Assembly (NCBI GenBank): GCA_039986455.1
Contig: JBDWQQ010000135.1
Coordinates: 24,350 to 88,349 of the forward strand
Reading direction: 5' to 3'
Source: Halioglobus sp039986455
GTDB lineage: Bacteria; Pseudomonadota; Gammaproteobacteria; Pseudomonadales; Halieaceae
Length of the DNA: 64,000 nt
A program made the translations under genes and the position numbers. Shown here piece by piece: positions 8,399-17,161 of this stretch. The first letter of the stretch is position 1. Every line of letters begins with the position of its first letter. The notes below the pieces were generated by a model, which saw nothing but the letters and a program-made list of their open reading frames with translations, was not told the DNA's origin and did no database searches.

Positions 8399-9532
8399 AT
8401 GAAGCTACTGGGTAAAATTTTTGCGGGTCTTATAGTGATTCTTCTGCTGGCAGTTGCTGCAGGCGCTTTTACTATCAGTCAAACTGAGCCATGCCCTACC
8501 CCGCAAGTAGTTTCCGGTGAAAATACAATGCACGGTATAAGCCACCTCTGCTACGGCCCTCCGGAAACGCTCAACTACACCCAGCTAGCCAAACCCGTAC
8601 CTGGCGATGATGAAGTACTGGTAAAGGTCCATGCAGCTGGCGTGAATCCTCTGGACTGGCACACAATGCGCGGCTCCCCCTACCTCATGCGCATGAGCTC
8701 AGGACTGGGTAAGCCTGAGAACACCAAGTTTGGTGTGGATTTCTCCGGCGTCGTTGAATCAGTAGGAAGTAATGTAACTCGCTTTAAGCCCGGTGATGCG
8801 GTTTTTGGCGGTGCTAACGGCGCTTTTGCCGAATATTTAGTCATTTCACAAGACCGGTCTATCGCTAAACTCCCGAAAAATTCCAGTCATGAGCAAGGCG
8901 CCTCGGTGGCTATTGCTGGTCTTACCGCATTACAGGCATTGCGCGACAGTGGACAACTGAAGCCAGGGCAAAAGGTCTTGATTAACGGCGCCTCTGGAGG
9001 AGTCGGCACTTTCGCGGTACAAATCGCAAAACACATGGGCGCCGAAGTTCACGGTGTATGCAGTACACGTAACGTCGATAAGGTGCTGGCGCTCGGAGCG
9101 GATCGCGTATTTGACTACAAAAAAGAGGACTACACGGCCAGCGGCGAGCGCTTCGACCTGATCGTCGACATGGTTGGCAACCATTCAGCGCTTAAGAATA
9201 CGGATGTCTTAACGCCGAATGGCCGACTGGTCATTGTTGGCGGCAGTAAAGGTGATTGGCTGGGACCCGCTAAGGGCCCGCTGTTGGCATTTATGACGAC
9301 GCCCTTCGTTGATCAAGAGTTGCTCATCCTGTTTGCCAAATTAAAACGCGCGGACCTGGAGACTCTCGCTGACTTGATGAGCACAGGTGCTGTGCGACCG
9401 GTGATTGACAAGCTCTACCCATTATCTGAAGCTGCACAAGCGATTCGCCATTCAGAAACCGGCCGAGTGCGCGGAAAACTCGTGCTGCAGGTCGGTTCAG
9501 GCGACATTGGTGCCGACACCACACAAACTTAA
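8399..9532 (+). CDS. membrane-anchored zinc-less MDR-family NAD(P)H oxidoreductase
   Basis: A 377-residue medium-chain dehydrogenase/reductase of the quinone-oxidoreductase type. The catalytic part begins near residue 40; GVNPLDWHTMRG and GVDFSGVVESVG are GroES-fold signatures, and GQKVLINGASGGVGTFAVQI is the nucleotide-binding Rossmann loop. Structural zinc cysteines are not seen. An unusual feature is the N-terminus, LGKIFAGLIVILLLAVAAGA, a hydrophobic membrane segment, followed by two cysteines in a linker, so the enzyme should be tethered to the inner membrane. The side of the membrane is uncertain, though NAD(P)H use argues for the cytoplasm. Start chosen at ATG 8399 (GTG at 8396 also possible) after CGGAG at 8381-8385. 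A lipoprotein gene follows after 26 bases. Substrate unknown. Confidence 0.85.
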   Translation: MKLLGKIFAGLIVILLLAVAAGAFTISQTEPCPTPQVVSGENTMHGISHLCYGPPETLNYTQLAKPVPGDDEVLVKVHAAGVNPLDWHTMRGSPYLMRMSSGLGKPENTKFGVDFSGVVESVGSNVTRFKPGDAVFGGANGAFAEYLVISQDRSIAKLPKNSSHEQGASVAIAGLTALQALRDSGQLKPGQKVLINGASGGVGTFAVQIAKHMGAEVHGVCSTRNVDKVLALGADRVFDYKKEDYTASGERFDLIVDMVGNHSALKNTDVLTPNGRLVIVGGSKGDWLGPAKGPLLAFMTTPFVDQELLILFAKLKRADLETLADLMSTGAVRPVIDKLYPLSEAAQAIRHSETGRVRGKLVLQVGSGDIGADTTQT

Positions 9533-9558
9533 GCCCCCAAAAAGGCCACTGATCAAAA

Positions 9559-10050
9559 ATGCCAAATAAACTCACTACCGTCATTACCGTGCTCGTAACA
9601 CTTAGCCTTGGCGCATGTGCAAATAGCGATTACTTCGAGACTACCTCGCTGGTTAATGCCGATAATGCCATGGTCTATATCTACAGGCCCGCGGCGACAA
9701 ACCCGGGTAAAAAGCCGCTGGTAACCAGTTACCCGGAAATCACGGTTGATGGCAAAAGCGTGGGGATGCTCAAATACAATAAGTATATGGCGGTGGAACT
9801 GCCTCCGGGAAAGCACGATATCGTTGCCACCGGGCTCACCCGAGATGCGCGCTGGGAACCAGAGGACCGCAGCTATTCATTGAAGACAGAAGCGGGCGAA
9901 TCGTACTTCATGCGTTTTCGCGTAGAGTTTAATACCGACGCTATGAGCATCGGCACTTTTCGCGGGCAGTACCAGATACACCTGCACCCGGTGGATGAAA
10001 GCGAAGCGATCTATGAGATTCGTCATACCAACAGCGCCGCAGACGGCTGA
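9559..10050 (+). CDS. DUF2846-type lipoprotein
   Basis: A 163-residue exported lipoprotein. The signal peptide ends in the lipobox LGAC at about residues 17-20. The mature part (NAMVYIYRP, then PGKHDIVATG) matches my recollection of the DUF2846 fold, a small beta domain found in many Gram-negative lipoproteins with no settled function. It follows the MDR gene by 26 bases and may be cotranscribed. Convergent with the Lrp gene 20 bases away. Confidence 0.75.
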   Translation: MPNKLTTVITVLVTLSLGACANSDYFETTSLVNADNAMVYIYRPAATNPGKKPLVTSYPEITVDGKSVGMLKYNKYMAVELPPGKHDIVATGLTRDARWEPEDRSYSLKTEAGESYFMRFRVEFNTDAMSIGTFRGQYQIHLHPVDESEAIYEIRHTNSAADG

Positions 10051-10070
10051 GCCGGTTACGGCGTTATGAT

Positions 10071-10505
10071 CTAGCGTCGATCAAATTTGGTCGACAGTAC
10101 AATCGCTGAATCAGTGTCACGCACACCTTCCATCTGACCGATGATATCGAGCACGGAATCCAGCTCAGCCGGAGCGTTCACCCGAATAATCGCTACCATG
10201 TCAATTTTTCCGGACACAGTGTACAAAGCCTCCAGCTCTGACATTCGCTCCAGCGCGTTGGCAACCTGTCCACCCAGGTGAGGATCCACCACCAGATTGA
10301 CGTAGGCTTGAAACGTTCGCGACTGATAGGTATCCCCCAATTTGACCTTGTAGCCCGCGATGATGCCACTCGCTTCCAGCTGCGCCAGGCGCTTTTGAAC
10401 GGTGGTTCGAGACAGGTCCAGCTCCCGGGCGAGCTCACTGATTGTCTGCCTGGCATTACGTTGCAGGGCCTTAATGAGGCGGCGGTCGTTCCCACTAATA
10501 TCCAT
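10071..10505 (-). CDS. Lrp/AsnC-family transcriptional regulator
   Basis: A 144-residue Lrp/AsnC regulator: N-terminal helix-turn-helix (DRRLIKALQRNARQTISELA, LSRTTVQKRLAQLEASGII) and a C-terminal RAM ligand/oligomerisation domain with the GKIDMVAIIRV strand. Such proteins usually sense amino acids and act on their own and a neighbouring gene. Here the divergent neighbour is a decarboxylase of basic amino acids, and a perfect inverted repeat lies between the two starts, so autoregulation plus control of the decarboxylase is the likely job. The ATG at 10505 is 22 bases from the repeat. Confidence 0.9.
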   Translation of the reverse strand: MDISGNDRRLIKALQRNARQTISELARELDLSRTTVQKRLAQLEASGIIAGYKVKLGDTYQSRTFQAYVNLVVDPHLGGQVANALERMSELEALYTVSGKIDMVAIIRVNAPAELDSVLDIIGQMEGVRDTDSAIVLSTKFDRR

Positions 10506-10526
10506 AAAATTAACACTCTGACTATA

Positions 10527-10560
10527 AATATGATCAATTTGACCGCCATTTGATCATATT
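10527..10560. promoter_or_regulatory. inverted-repeat operator, probably for the Lrp-type regulator
   Basis: Two perfect 11-base arms, AATATGATCAA at 10527-10537 and TTGATCATATT at 10550-10560, are separated by 12 bases. The centres are 23 bases apart, about two helical turns, and each arm contains the palindrome TGATCA. That layout suits a dimer or tetramer of an Lrp-type regulator. It lies between the divergent starts at 10505 and 10636. Confidence 0.7.
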
Positions 10561-10635
10561 AACCACTTTTTGCAACTATCGACTGAGCAACCCTGTACGT
10601 GAGAATAACTCCATAACAAACACAGGGTGATCGCT

Positions 10636-11826
10636 ATGACAGGCAGTGTCGCAACCGCTTTTGACAAACCTGAAACCGCCAACTTCTATGACGATGCCGC
10701 GGAAATAACAGGCAAACTTAAGCCAGCAGACCCTCTTTATCTGTTCTGCCCCACAGTTCTGCAGTCACGTGCTCGTTGTTTCCTAGAACACTTTCCGGGC
10801 ACCGTCAGCTATGCGGTTAAAGCCAACCCTGAAACTCGGGTTTTGGAAACGCTTGCCACCACGGGCCTGTGTAATTTTGATGTTGCTTCACTCGACGAGG
10901 TACGCCGCGTTTCAGAGCACTGCCCTGGCTCAATCCTTCACTACAACAACCCGGTGAAAGCCGAAGAAGCCGTCGCTGAGTCTTACATTCGATATGGCGT
11001 TCGCTCTTTCGCGCTCGATGAAATGTCAGAGTTGGAGAAAATTCAGCGCTGTACCGGCGGCGACCCCGAGGTCACTTACACGGTACGCTTCAAACTTGAG
11101 CATTCCGGCGCCGCATATGACTTTGGGAGCAAATTTGGCGCCAGCGAGGATGACGCCGTTGCCCTACTCAAGGCCATTGAGCAGATCGGCGGGCGCCCTG
11201 CCCTTACCTTTCACCCAGGCTCTCAATGCACCGACCCACAGATGTACGATCGCTATCTGGAAGCTGCCGCAAACATTCTTAAGCGCGCTGCTGTCACGCC
11301 AGAATTTGTCAACGTTGGAGGTGGCTTCCCAGAGTATTATCACGGCACTTCACTGCCCGCGCTTGAAGAATACTTTTCGGTTATTGCGGCAGCCAAAGGC
11401 AAGTATTTAGATAGCGATGTCCCGCTGATTTGTGAGCCGGGCAGAGGCATGGTGGCGTCTTCGGTTTCTCTGCTAGCGAGGGTTATTCATGTTCGAGATT
11501 GTGGACGAAGCCTGTTCGTGAATGATGGCGTTTACGGCGGCATGCAGGAACAGTCTCTGGTTGATATCGGCCTTCCCGTCAGAGCCTGGAGAGAAGGAAA
11601 AGTGTTAGCCGACGAAGAATCCGACTATCACATCTTTGGCCCAACCTGCGACCCGGTAGACCGCTTATCCCGCGCCACGTCTTTGCCCAAAGGTCTTAAG
11701 CCCGGTGACTATATTGAGTTCGGGCTACTGGGAGCCTACGGCTCTGTAACCACCACCACGTTCAATGGCTTTAGCTCCTGCACCTACGTTAACGTCACTG
11801 AGCCTACCCGTTTTCTGCAGGACTAG
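10636..11826 (+). CDS. ornithine/lysine decarboxylase family (PLP, alanine-racemase fold)
   Basis: A 396-residue fold-type III PLP decarboxylase. SYAVKANPETRVL holds the PLP-binding lysine; later motifs are CNFDVASLDEV, HPGSQC, NVGGGFP, EPGRGMVAS, FVNDGVYGGM, GPTCDPVDRL (the ornithine-decarboxylase C-D pair at the active site) and LGAYGSVTTTTFNGF. These favour the eukaryote-like ornithine/lysine decarboxylase branch over diaminopimelate decarboxylase. The product would be putrescine or cadaverine. Start: ATG at 10636 after AGGG at 10624-10627; GTG at 10627 would add three residues. It is divergent from the Lrp gene with a shared operator, and its TAG stop shares bases 11823-11826 with the convergent DUF3604 gene. 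Confidence 0.87.
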   Translation: MTGSVATAFDKPETANFYDDAAEITGKLKPADPLYLFCPTVLQSRARCFLEHFPGTVSYAVKANPETRVLETLATTGLCNFDVASLDEVRRVSEHCPGSILHYNNPVKAEEAVAESYIRYGVRSFALDEMSELEKIQRCTGGDPEVTYTVRFKLEHSGAAYDFGSKFGASEDDAVALLKAIEQIGGRPALTFHPGSQCTDPQMYDRYLEAAANILKRAAVTPEFVNVGGGFPEYYHGTSLPALEEYFSVIAAAKGKYLDSDVPLICEPGRGMVASSVSLLARVIHVRDCGRSLFVNDGVYGGMQEQSLVDIGLPVRAWREGKVLADEESDYHIFGPTCDPVDRLSRATSLPKGLKPGDYIEFGLLGAYGSVTTTTFNGFSSCTYVNVTEPTRFLQD

Positions 11827-13760
11827 GCGCCCGGCGGCGTATACCAGATAGGTGAAGACCAGGCTCTTTCCTGAATGACAGGCCGGTGCTCGCTTGCGCA
11901 GCACCCGGAAAATCCTTCGCCGATCGTATCGGGATCACTACAATCGACGCCGGCAGCCACGCACTGGCGCTGGCTCCAGCGGCAACTGGGATTTTCGACC
12001 ACTCTCGAATAGTAAAAGGCGCGCTGGGCCGGATCGAAGTCTTCATCCTGCCAGACAGCACAAAGTTGAGCGAAGCCCTCTCCGCTGGTTTCACAGTTCT
12101 TGATATCGACCTTGGCGCCATTATTGGGATTACCCGCAACGTCAAAAACCGCCTGTTGGCCCACGCCATTCTCGTCGACCCAGCCCTTGATCACCTGAAT
12201 CCGTTGCAGAGGCATTCCAGGCGAATCTGTTGTTCCCGGATCCTGACTGGCAGCCAATAAAAAGACGGGCGAACTTTGAGCCGCCGGTGCATCGGTGAGC
12301 AGACCACCCATGGGAACCCCGCCGGAATAGGCTCGTTCAATGCGGTCTGCAGACTGGCATAAGTCGTCTGCGTAATCCCATCCGGCAAAGAAGCGACTAC
12401 TGATACGCGGACCGCTGGTCCCGTAGGCCTCGCGTCTACGCATTCCTGCGAACAGCGAGTCCCGGCTATTTTCTTCCGCCCAAACGACCGCCAGCCCGCC
12501 CGGGTTGTACTCTAATTTGTCAGGCAAGCCCGGCGGAATTTCGCCCCGCGCGGGCACGCCGGCACCGCCATGCCCCAAAAAGCGGTCTTCCTCCACTGCA
12601 CCCGGAGCGCCCAAGTGGGTATCTGTACTGGCAATAACGCCAAATTGATAAGGATTGGTCCCCAGTTTAGCCTCAAGGCCCAGGCCATTAGTGAGCACCT
12701 GACGAACAAAGCCGGTTTGCGGAGTCGGCTTGGCATCATAGCCGGCAATGTTGTCTTTGGGTTGCTGTTCAAAAGCGCAGAGTTCGTCGCTGGCAAGTCC
12801 GGGAGCGTAAAAGCATTCGGACGCCCCCTTATGCTGCATCACTTCCACCAGCGGTTCGAATCTGGCGCGCCGCTTCGCATAGTCCGGCGTCATTGCACCG
12901 CCCGCGTCCAGCTCACCGCTGAACATCGCACCGCCGCTTAGGTTTGAGTTGTGTGGAATCACCAGGCTGTCGCAGTTTCCTTGCGCACTAATACATTGCT
13001 CCTCAAGTGCCTGCCACAATAAACTGGCCCCGGGTGTATCAATAAAACTAATAGGCGACTCGGGCACCTCTGCATTTCGAAACACCACGTTGCGGTGCAA
13101 GTTACCGCCATTTTCGCTCCGCATACCCGTCCATTCATAGCCAACGAACGCAGTAAACTCACAGTCGCTGCTACGGTCATAATTCGTCTCAGCGGCCGCC
13201 TGCATCTCTGCCCAGGGGACCCGGGCAGCGTCAAGACATTTCTCCCCTTGCTCTCCGCACATACCTAAATGTGACTGCTGCATTGTCGCCATATAGTTGA
13301 ACAGGTAGTAAGCACCGCGCGGAATATGTCTGTAGAGCATGCATTGCCAGCTGCTGTAGCCCTCAACCTCAGGCGTGTTGCACATGCGCACCTCTCCGAT
13401 CAATTCGGCATGGTCAGAGACCATCGCAAAGTCCAGTGGCCGGCGCAGCTGCAGGCTTCGCATAGGCTGTCCCTCGGTATCCCAGGGCTGAATACCTATT
13501 TCGTCACCCTTCGCGAACTCGTAGGCCTGCGCGGGCGAAGTCCGAGTACCCTGAGTACTCGCATCCAATGAATAACGTGTGTGTACGTGCAGGTCACCGA
13601 AAAAAGGTCGTCGGTGCTCATCAAACGCGGCGCAGGGGGCACGTTGTTCCGTGTACTCAGTAGCTACCGACTGAGCCAGAGCCTGAGCGCAGAATACCAT
13701 CGCAAACAATGTGCAAGCGCCTCTTCTAAGCACACTCATTGGGGATTGAGAATTTTGCAT
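11823..13760 (-). CDS. secreted DUF3604 protein (PHP-like metal hydrolase)
   Basis: A 645-residue exported protein. A cleavable signal peptide (LFAMVFCAQALAQS) covers about the first 30 residues. The mature protein starts with RRPFFGDLHVHTRYSLDAS, a PHP-type metal-binding motif, followed by VSDHAELIGEV, and further histidines in VIPHNSNLSGG and ASTDTHLGAPG. The C-terminus SSPIWYTP is typical of DUF3604 proteins. The fold is that of PHP hydrolases, but no substrate is established for this family that I can name. Many cysteines in the last 150 residues fit periplasmic disulfides. Start ATG follows AAGGA. The gene lies downstream of nothing on its strand except the AraC gene start region and ends in the shared CTAG at 11823-11826. 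Confidence 0.85.
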   Translation of the reverse strand: MQNSQSPMSVLRRGACTLFAMVFCAQALAQSVATEYTEQRAPCAAFDEHRRPFFGDLHVHTRYSLDASTQGTRTSPAQAYEFAKGDEIGIQPWDTEGQPMRSLQLRRPLDFAMVSDHAELIGEVRMCNTPEVEGYSSWQCMLYRHIPRGAYYLFNYMATMQQSHLGMCGEQGEKCLDAARVPWAEMQAAAETNYDRSSDCEFTAFVGYEWTGMRSENGGNLHRNVVFRNAEVPESPISFIDTPGASLLWQALEEQCISAQGNCDSLVIPHNSNLSGGAMFSGELDAGGAMTPDYAKRRARFEPLVEVMQHKGASECFYAPGLASDELCAFEQQPKDNIAGYDAKPTPQTGFVRQVLTNGLGLEAKLGTNPYQFGVIASTDTHLGAPGAVEEDRFLGHGGAGVPARGEIPPGLPDKLEYNPGGLAVVWAEENSRDSLFAGMRRREAYGTSGPRISSRFFAGWDYADDLCQSADRIERAYSGGVPMGGLLTDAPAAQSSPVFLLAASQDPGTTDSPGMPLQRIQVIKGWVDENGVGQQAVFDVAGNPNNGAKVDIKNCETSGEGFAQLCAVWQDEDFDPAQRAFYYSRVVENPSCRWSQRQCVAAGVDCSDPDTIGEGFSGCCASEHRPVIQERAWSSPIWYTPPGA

Positions 13761-13790
13761 ACCGTTGTCCTTTTTAAGGCCTGATTAACG

Positions 13791-14819
13791 TCAGGAGGCA
13801 TTCGCCTGCTGCCGCCAGATACTGGGGGAAAGCCCACTCCAACGTTTAAACGCGTGACTAAAATTACCGGGTTCGGTGTAACCCAACAATGACGAAATTT
13901 CGTCCATCGGGAGGTGAGTATTCGCCAGATATTCCCTGGCTAGACCATAGCGAATTTCCTCGAGTACTTCTCGAAAGGTACGGCCCTCGTTTTTCAACCT
14001 GCGTCTTAGTGTGCGCGTCGACATACCGATTTTAGCAGCCAACGCATCTATATCAGGAAAGTACCCGGGTCTGGCAAGCATCAACAATCGCACTTCATCG
14101 ATAAAACTGCCGTGCGAGCTCATCTTGGCAATCAACATTTGACACTGCTGTTGCAGATGCCGGGAAGACTCAGGGTCGCTTCTGGGCAAAGGTTTATCGA
14201 GTAAAGCTGAGCTGAAGTAAAAGCGGCCCTCTCCTGCCTCGAATTCTATCGGGCAGCCAAAGTGCTCACGGTAGGTGTCCTGACAACCCTTGCCATCGTG
14301 CGGCAGTAACATACGATCGATGACAAAACCGTCGCCAAGCACCTCTGCGAAGTCAACTCTCGCCGCCGACATATCCCGGTCGAGATAAACATCAATCAAA
14401 TCGCTTTCTATGGGTGGCGGATCACCAATGGAGAACCAGGCTGTGGATCCGTCGACACCGAAGCTGAAGTGAAAAAAGCTAAACGTGAGGCGACCAAAAT
14501 TTTCAGTAATGGCCAAGGCATGTCGGAACGTTTCCGCACTTAGAAGCGCATAGCCAAAAAGCCCATAGCGTTGCGGTACAAATGGCTCACCAAGTTTCAG
14601 GCCTATCGTTGGGTCGCCTGTTAAGTCCAGCGCATTTCGATAGAAGCGCAATTCCTGCTCAAGGGTAATATGGGAATTGGCATCGATGACCTGACCCACC
14701 GTTACACCGGTGCCTGACAAACAACCCTCAGCGCTATACCCTTGGGCCTGAAGGACCTCCAGCGGAGGTAACAAAACCCTTGCCGGATGCTGAGACAAGT
14801 CCTTGAATGATCTGGGCAT
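13791..14819 (-). CDS. AraC-family transcriptional regulator
   Basis: A 342-residue AraC regulator of the OruR/ArgR-like group: an N-terminal ligand domain (PPLEVLQAQGYSAEGCLSGTG; RYGLFGYALLSAET) and a C-terminal double helix-turn-helix (IGMSTRTLRRRLKNEGRTFR; LLGYTEPGNFSHAFKRWSG). Start ATG at 14819 is chosen because the family's N-terminus begins about here; an ATG at 14897 would add 26 unconserved residues. It is divergent from two SDR genes, its likely targets, and lies 30 bases upstream of the DUF3604 gene on the same strand. Confidence 0.87.
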   Translation of the reverse strand: MPRSFKDLSQHPARVLLPPLEVLQAQGYSAEGCLSGTGVTVGQVIDANSHITLEQELRFYRNALDLTGDPTIGLKLGEPFVPQRYGLFGYALLSAETFRHALAITENFGRLTFSFFHFSFGVDGSTAWFSIGDPPPIESDLIDVYLDRDMSAARVDFAEVLGDGFVIDRMLLPHDGKGCQDTYREHFGCPIEFEAGEGRFYFSSALLDKPLPRSDPESSRHLQQQCQMLIAKMSSHGSFIDEVRLLMLARPGYFPDIDALAAKIGMSTRTLRRRLKNEGRTFREVLEEIRYGLAREYLANTHLPMDEISSLLGYTEPGNFSHAFKRWSGLSPSIWRQQANAS

Positions 14820-14962
14820 TTTATTGTGGTGTCTTTTTTCCAGAACCCGCAATGTAGCACACTGGCCGAAAATCATAAATAATTGGCCGATTGTCATATT
14901 CGAACTCAGCGCAGTAACGCCTAACGTGCGATATCAGCACACAGCCAACAGCGAGCAATGAT

Positions 14963-15736
14963 ATGAAGACAGTCTTGATTACCGGTGCAGCTCAAGGAAT
15001 CGGCCTTGCCACGGCAAAACGTTATGCCGCTCAGGGCTGGTTCATCGGCATTTACGATATCAACCAAAGCGGCATCAATACGCTTTTGAACTCGGGCGAG
15101 TTTCCCAACGCTTGCGGTGGACATTGTGATGTCACCGACCAGGACTCAATCTGCGCTATGTTTGAAGACTTTGCGAACAAAACTAACAGCAGACTGGATC
15201 TACTGGTGAACAACGCAGGCGTGCTCAGCGCGGGCAAATTCGAGGACATAGATCACGCTTCCCATACGTTGATGATTGACGTCAATATTGCGGGCGCTAC
15301 ACATACGTTGCAGCAAGCATTTCCACTGTTAAAACAGACACCGGGCGCTACTGTCGTCAATCTTTGTTCCGCGTCCAGCATTCACGGTTTACCAAGGCTG
15401 GCTGTTTACAGCGCCAGTAAATTCTACGTGGACGGCCTCACCGAGGCTCTGGACCTTGAATGGCGTGAACACGATATTCGAGTGACCTGCGTCAAGCCTC
15501 CGGTCATCAAGACAGCCATGGGCCAATCAGTTGCACAGGAGCTACCCCAGAAGCTCAGCATTAGCTTAAACCCCGCTGACGTAGCAGAGGCGATACAAAA
15601 GGCCGCAGAAGGCAGCGGAACCTCTTATACCCTGGGCGCCGCAAGCGCCCTTTGGTACTGGCTGGATAAGTTACTACCCAACTTTCTGCGCCACCCATTG
15701 TGTCGCTATATCAGCGGTGTCGAACAGGCAACCTGA
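14963..15736 (+). CDS. short-chain dehydrogenase/reductase
   Basis: A 257-residue classical SDR. TGAAQGIGLATAKR is the nucleotide-binding glycine motif, NNAGVLS follows, and the catalytic triad is seen as S in NLCSASSIHG plus YSASKFYVDG. The C-terminal tail carries an extra hydrophobic helix (ALWYWLDKLLPNFLR), suggesting loose membrane association. NAD or NADP preference cannot be read safely. First gene divergent from AraC; a second SDR follows 47 bases later. Confidence 0.88.
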   Translation: MKTVLITGAAQGIGLATAKRYAAQGWFIGIYDINQSGINTLLNSGEFPNACGGHCDVTDQDSICAMFEDFANKTNSRLDLLVNNAGVLSAGKFEDIDHASHTLMIDVNIAGATHTLQQAFPLLKQTPGATVVNLCSASSIHGLPRLAVYSASKFYVDGLTEALDLEWREHDIRVTCVKPPVIKTAMGQSVAQELPQKLSISLNPADVAEAIQKAAEGSGTSYTLGAASALWYWLDKLLPNFLRHPLCRYISGVEQAT

Positions 15737-15783
15737 TTAATAGCGTTAAGTGTACTTTATTCCCCGACTTCAGGAGCACGATC

Positions 15784-16554
15784 ATGAGATTAAAATCGAA
15801 AATAGCACTCATCACAGGCGCAGGTGCGGGCATCGGGGAAGCTACGGCGACGCGCTTTGCTGAGGAAGGTGCCAATGTCATCATCACCGACATTGACGAA
15901 AGCAGCGCTGCGCGCGTTGCGCAATCCATCCGCGACAAAGGAGGTGAGGCGACATCAAGAAGGCAAGACGTCACTTCCGAGTCAGGATGGAGTGAGTTGA
16001 TGGAATCAATCGACGCCGAATACGGCGCCTTAAACATACTGGTAAACAATGCAGGCATCGCCCTTCCAAATACCGTTGAGGACGCAACGCTTGATGAATG
16101 GAGAACAGTTCAGGCGGTCAATGTAGAGGGAGTATTTATGGGTTGCCGCAGCGCTATCAACTTAATGAAGCATTGTGGGGGTTCGATCATCAATATCTCC
16201 TCAATCGAAGGTATCGTCGGTGAAGCAAACACCGCAGCCTATAACGCCAGCAAAGGCGCAGTGCGCATTTTCACGAAATCTGTTGCGCTTCACTGCGCCC
16301 GCAGCGGTTACCCCATTCGCGTCAATTCTGTACACCCGGGTTTTATCTTTACCAAGATGGTCGAGGAAGGCATCGCATCGATGCCGGAGGATGTGCAGAT
16401 AGAGATGCAGGAGCGCCTGAGCAGAGAAATTCCCGCGGGTGAAATGGGTGAGCCGCTGGACATCGCCAACGGCTGCCTGTTCCTGGCTTCGGATGAGTCA
16501 AAGTACATGCAAGGCTCTGAACTTATCATCGACGGGGGCTATACCTGCCATTAA
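15784..16554 (+). CDS. short-chain dehydrogenase/reductase (3-oxoacyl-ACP-reductase-like)
   Basis: A 256-residue SDR with TGAGAGIGEATATR, DIDESSA (acidic residue after beta 2, favouring NAD), NNAGIALP, NISSIEGIVGE and YNASKGAVRIF (catalytic serine, tyrosine, lysine) and a C-terminal GSELIIDGGYTCH typical of the FabG/hydroxysteroid-dehydrogenase group. ATG at 15784 follows CAGGAG; the 28 upstream codons belong to the end of the previous gene. Likely works with the preceding SDR on an alcohol, sterol or similar substrate under the AraC regulator; the substrate is unknown. Confidence 0.88.
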   Translation: MRLKSKIALITGAGAGIGEATATRFAEEGANVIITDIDESSAARVAQSIRDKGGEATSRRQDVTSESGWSELMESIDAEYGALNILVNNAGIALPNTVEDATLDEWRTVQAVNVEGVFMGCRSAINLMKHCGGSIINISSIEGIVGEANTAAYNASKGAVRIFTKSVALHCARSGYPIRVNSVHPGFIFTKMVEEGIASMPEDVQIEMQERLSREIPAGEMGEPLDIANGCLFLASDESKYMQGSELIIDGGYTCH

Positions 16555-16653
16555 TCAGGCCGTTGCTACTTACCGACTTCGATATAAAACGGGGTAAGGT
16601 TTAGATGAAATTGGTCTTGATGAAAGCAGGCCTGATGCAGGGCAAGCGCCTAT

Positions 16654-16668
16654 AATCACAGTGTGATT
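16654..16668. promoter_or_regulatory. 15-base palindrome overlapping a possible -10 element
   Basis: AATCACA-G-TGTGATT is a perfect palindrome with 7-base arms. It overlaps TATAAT at 16651-16656, a good -10 hexamer with no convincing -35. It lies 24 bases before the lipoprotein start at 16692, so it looks like an operator over a promoter. No regulator can be named. Confidence 0.4.
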
Positions 16669-16691
16669 GATAGCCTCATGGAGGAGGTATC

Positions 16692-17096
16692 GTGAAACAC
16701 TCTCTCTGCGCACTCGTGTTACTCGTGTTATGTCTCAATGGCTGCAAGGTAATGGTTGTGGCCCCTAACCACGTGGCGGTGGTCTCAGGCGACATGACGT
16801 TCATGTGTCTTCCGGGCGAAACATGTGAAATAGACGTATCAGACTACGACTTTGATATGACGCTCCATGCCGTAGCCAAACCAGGCTACCGCTTTCTTTA
16901 CTGGAGCGGCGAAGAGGGCCATTTATGCCCCGGCTTCTTTTCCACAAAATGCCATATTACGACCCGCGGCATAGATCCCGCCAACGAAAACTTTCGCTCC
17001 ATATTGCTATCTGATCAGGTTTTCTACCTGGAACCCGTCTACATGCTAGACGAATCGGCACCGTCTATTAACTGGGATGGCATTGAGGGAGGATGA
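16692..17096 (+). CDS. small cysteine-containing lipoprotein
   Basis: A 134-residue protein with a GTG start after a strong GAGGAGGT (16681-16688). The signal peptide ends in the lipobox LNGC near residue 18. The mature part holds four further cysteines (MCLPGETC, LCPG, KCHITT), enough for two disulfides, and one segment, LHAVAKPGYRFLYWSG, that resembles the GYxFxxWSG core of bacterial InlB-type B repeats. I know no function. It precedes the RCK gene by 65 bases. Confidence 0.7.
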   Translation: MKHSLCALVLLVLCLNGCKVMVVAPNHVAVVSGDMTFMCLPGETCEIDVSDYDFDMTLHAVAKPGYRFLYWSGEEGHLCPGFFSTKCHITTRGIDPANENFRSILLSDQVFYLEPVYMLDESAPSINWDGIEGG

Positions 17097-17161
17097 CTGA
17101 ATTCGGGTAGTATTTCGCCACGCGGTTCGCCTGATGTTCGCGTTGGGTTATCATTTAGCCC

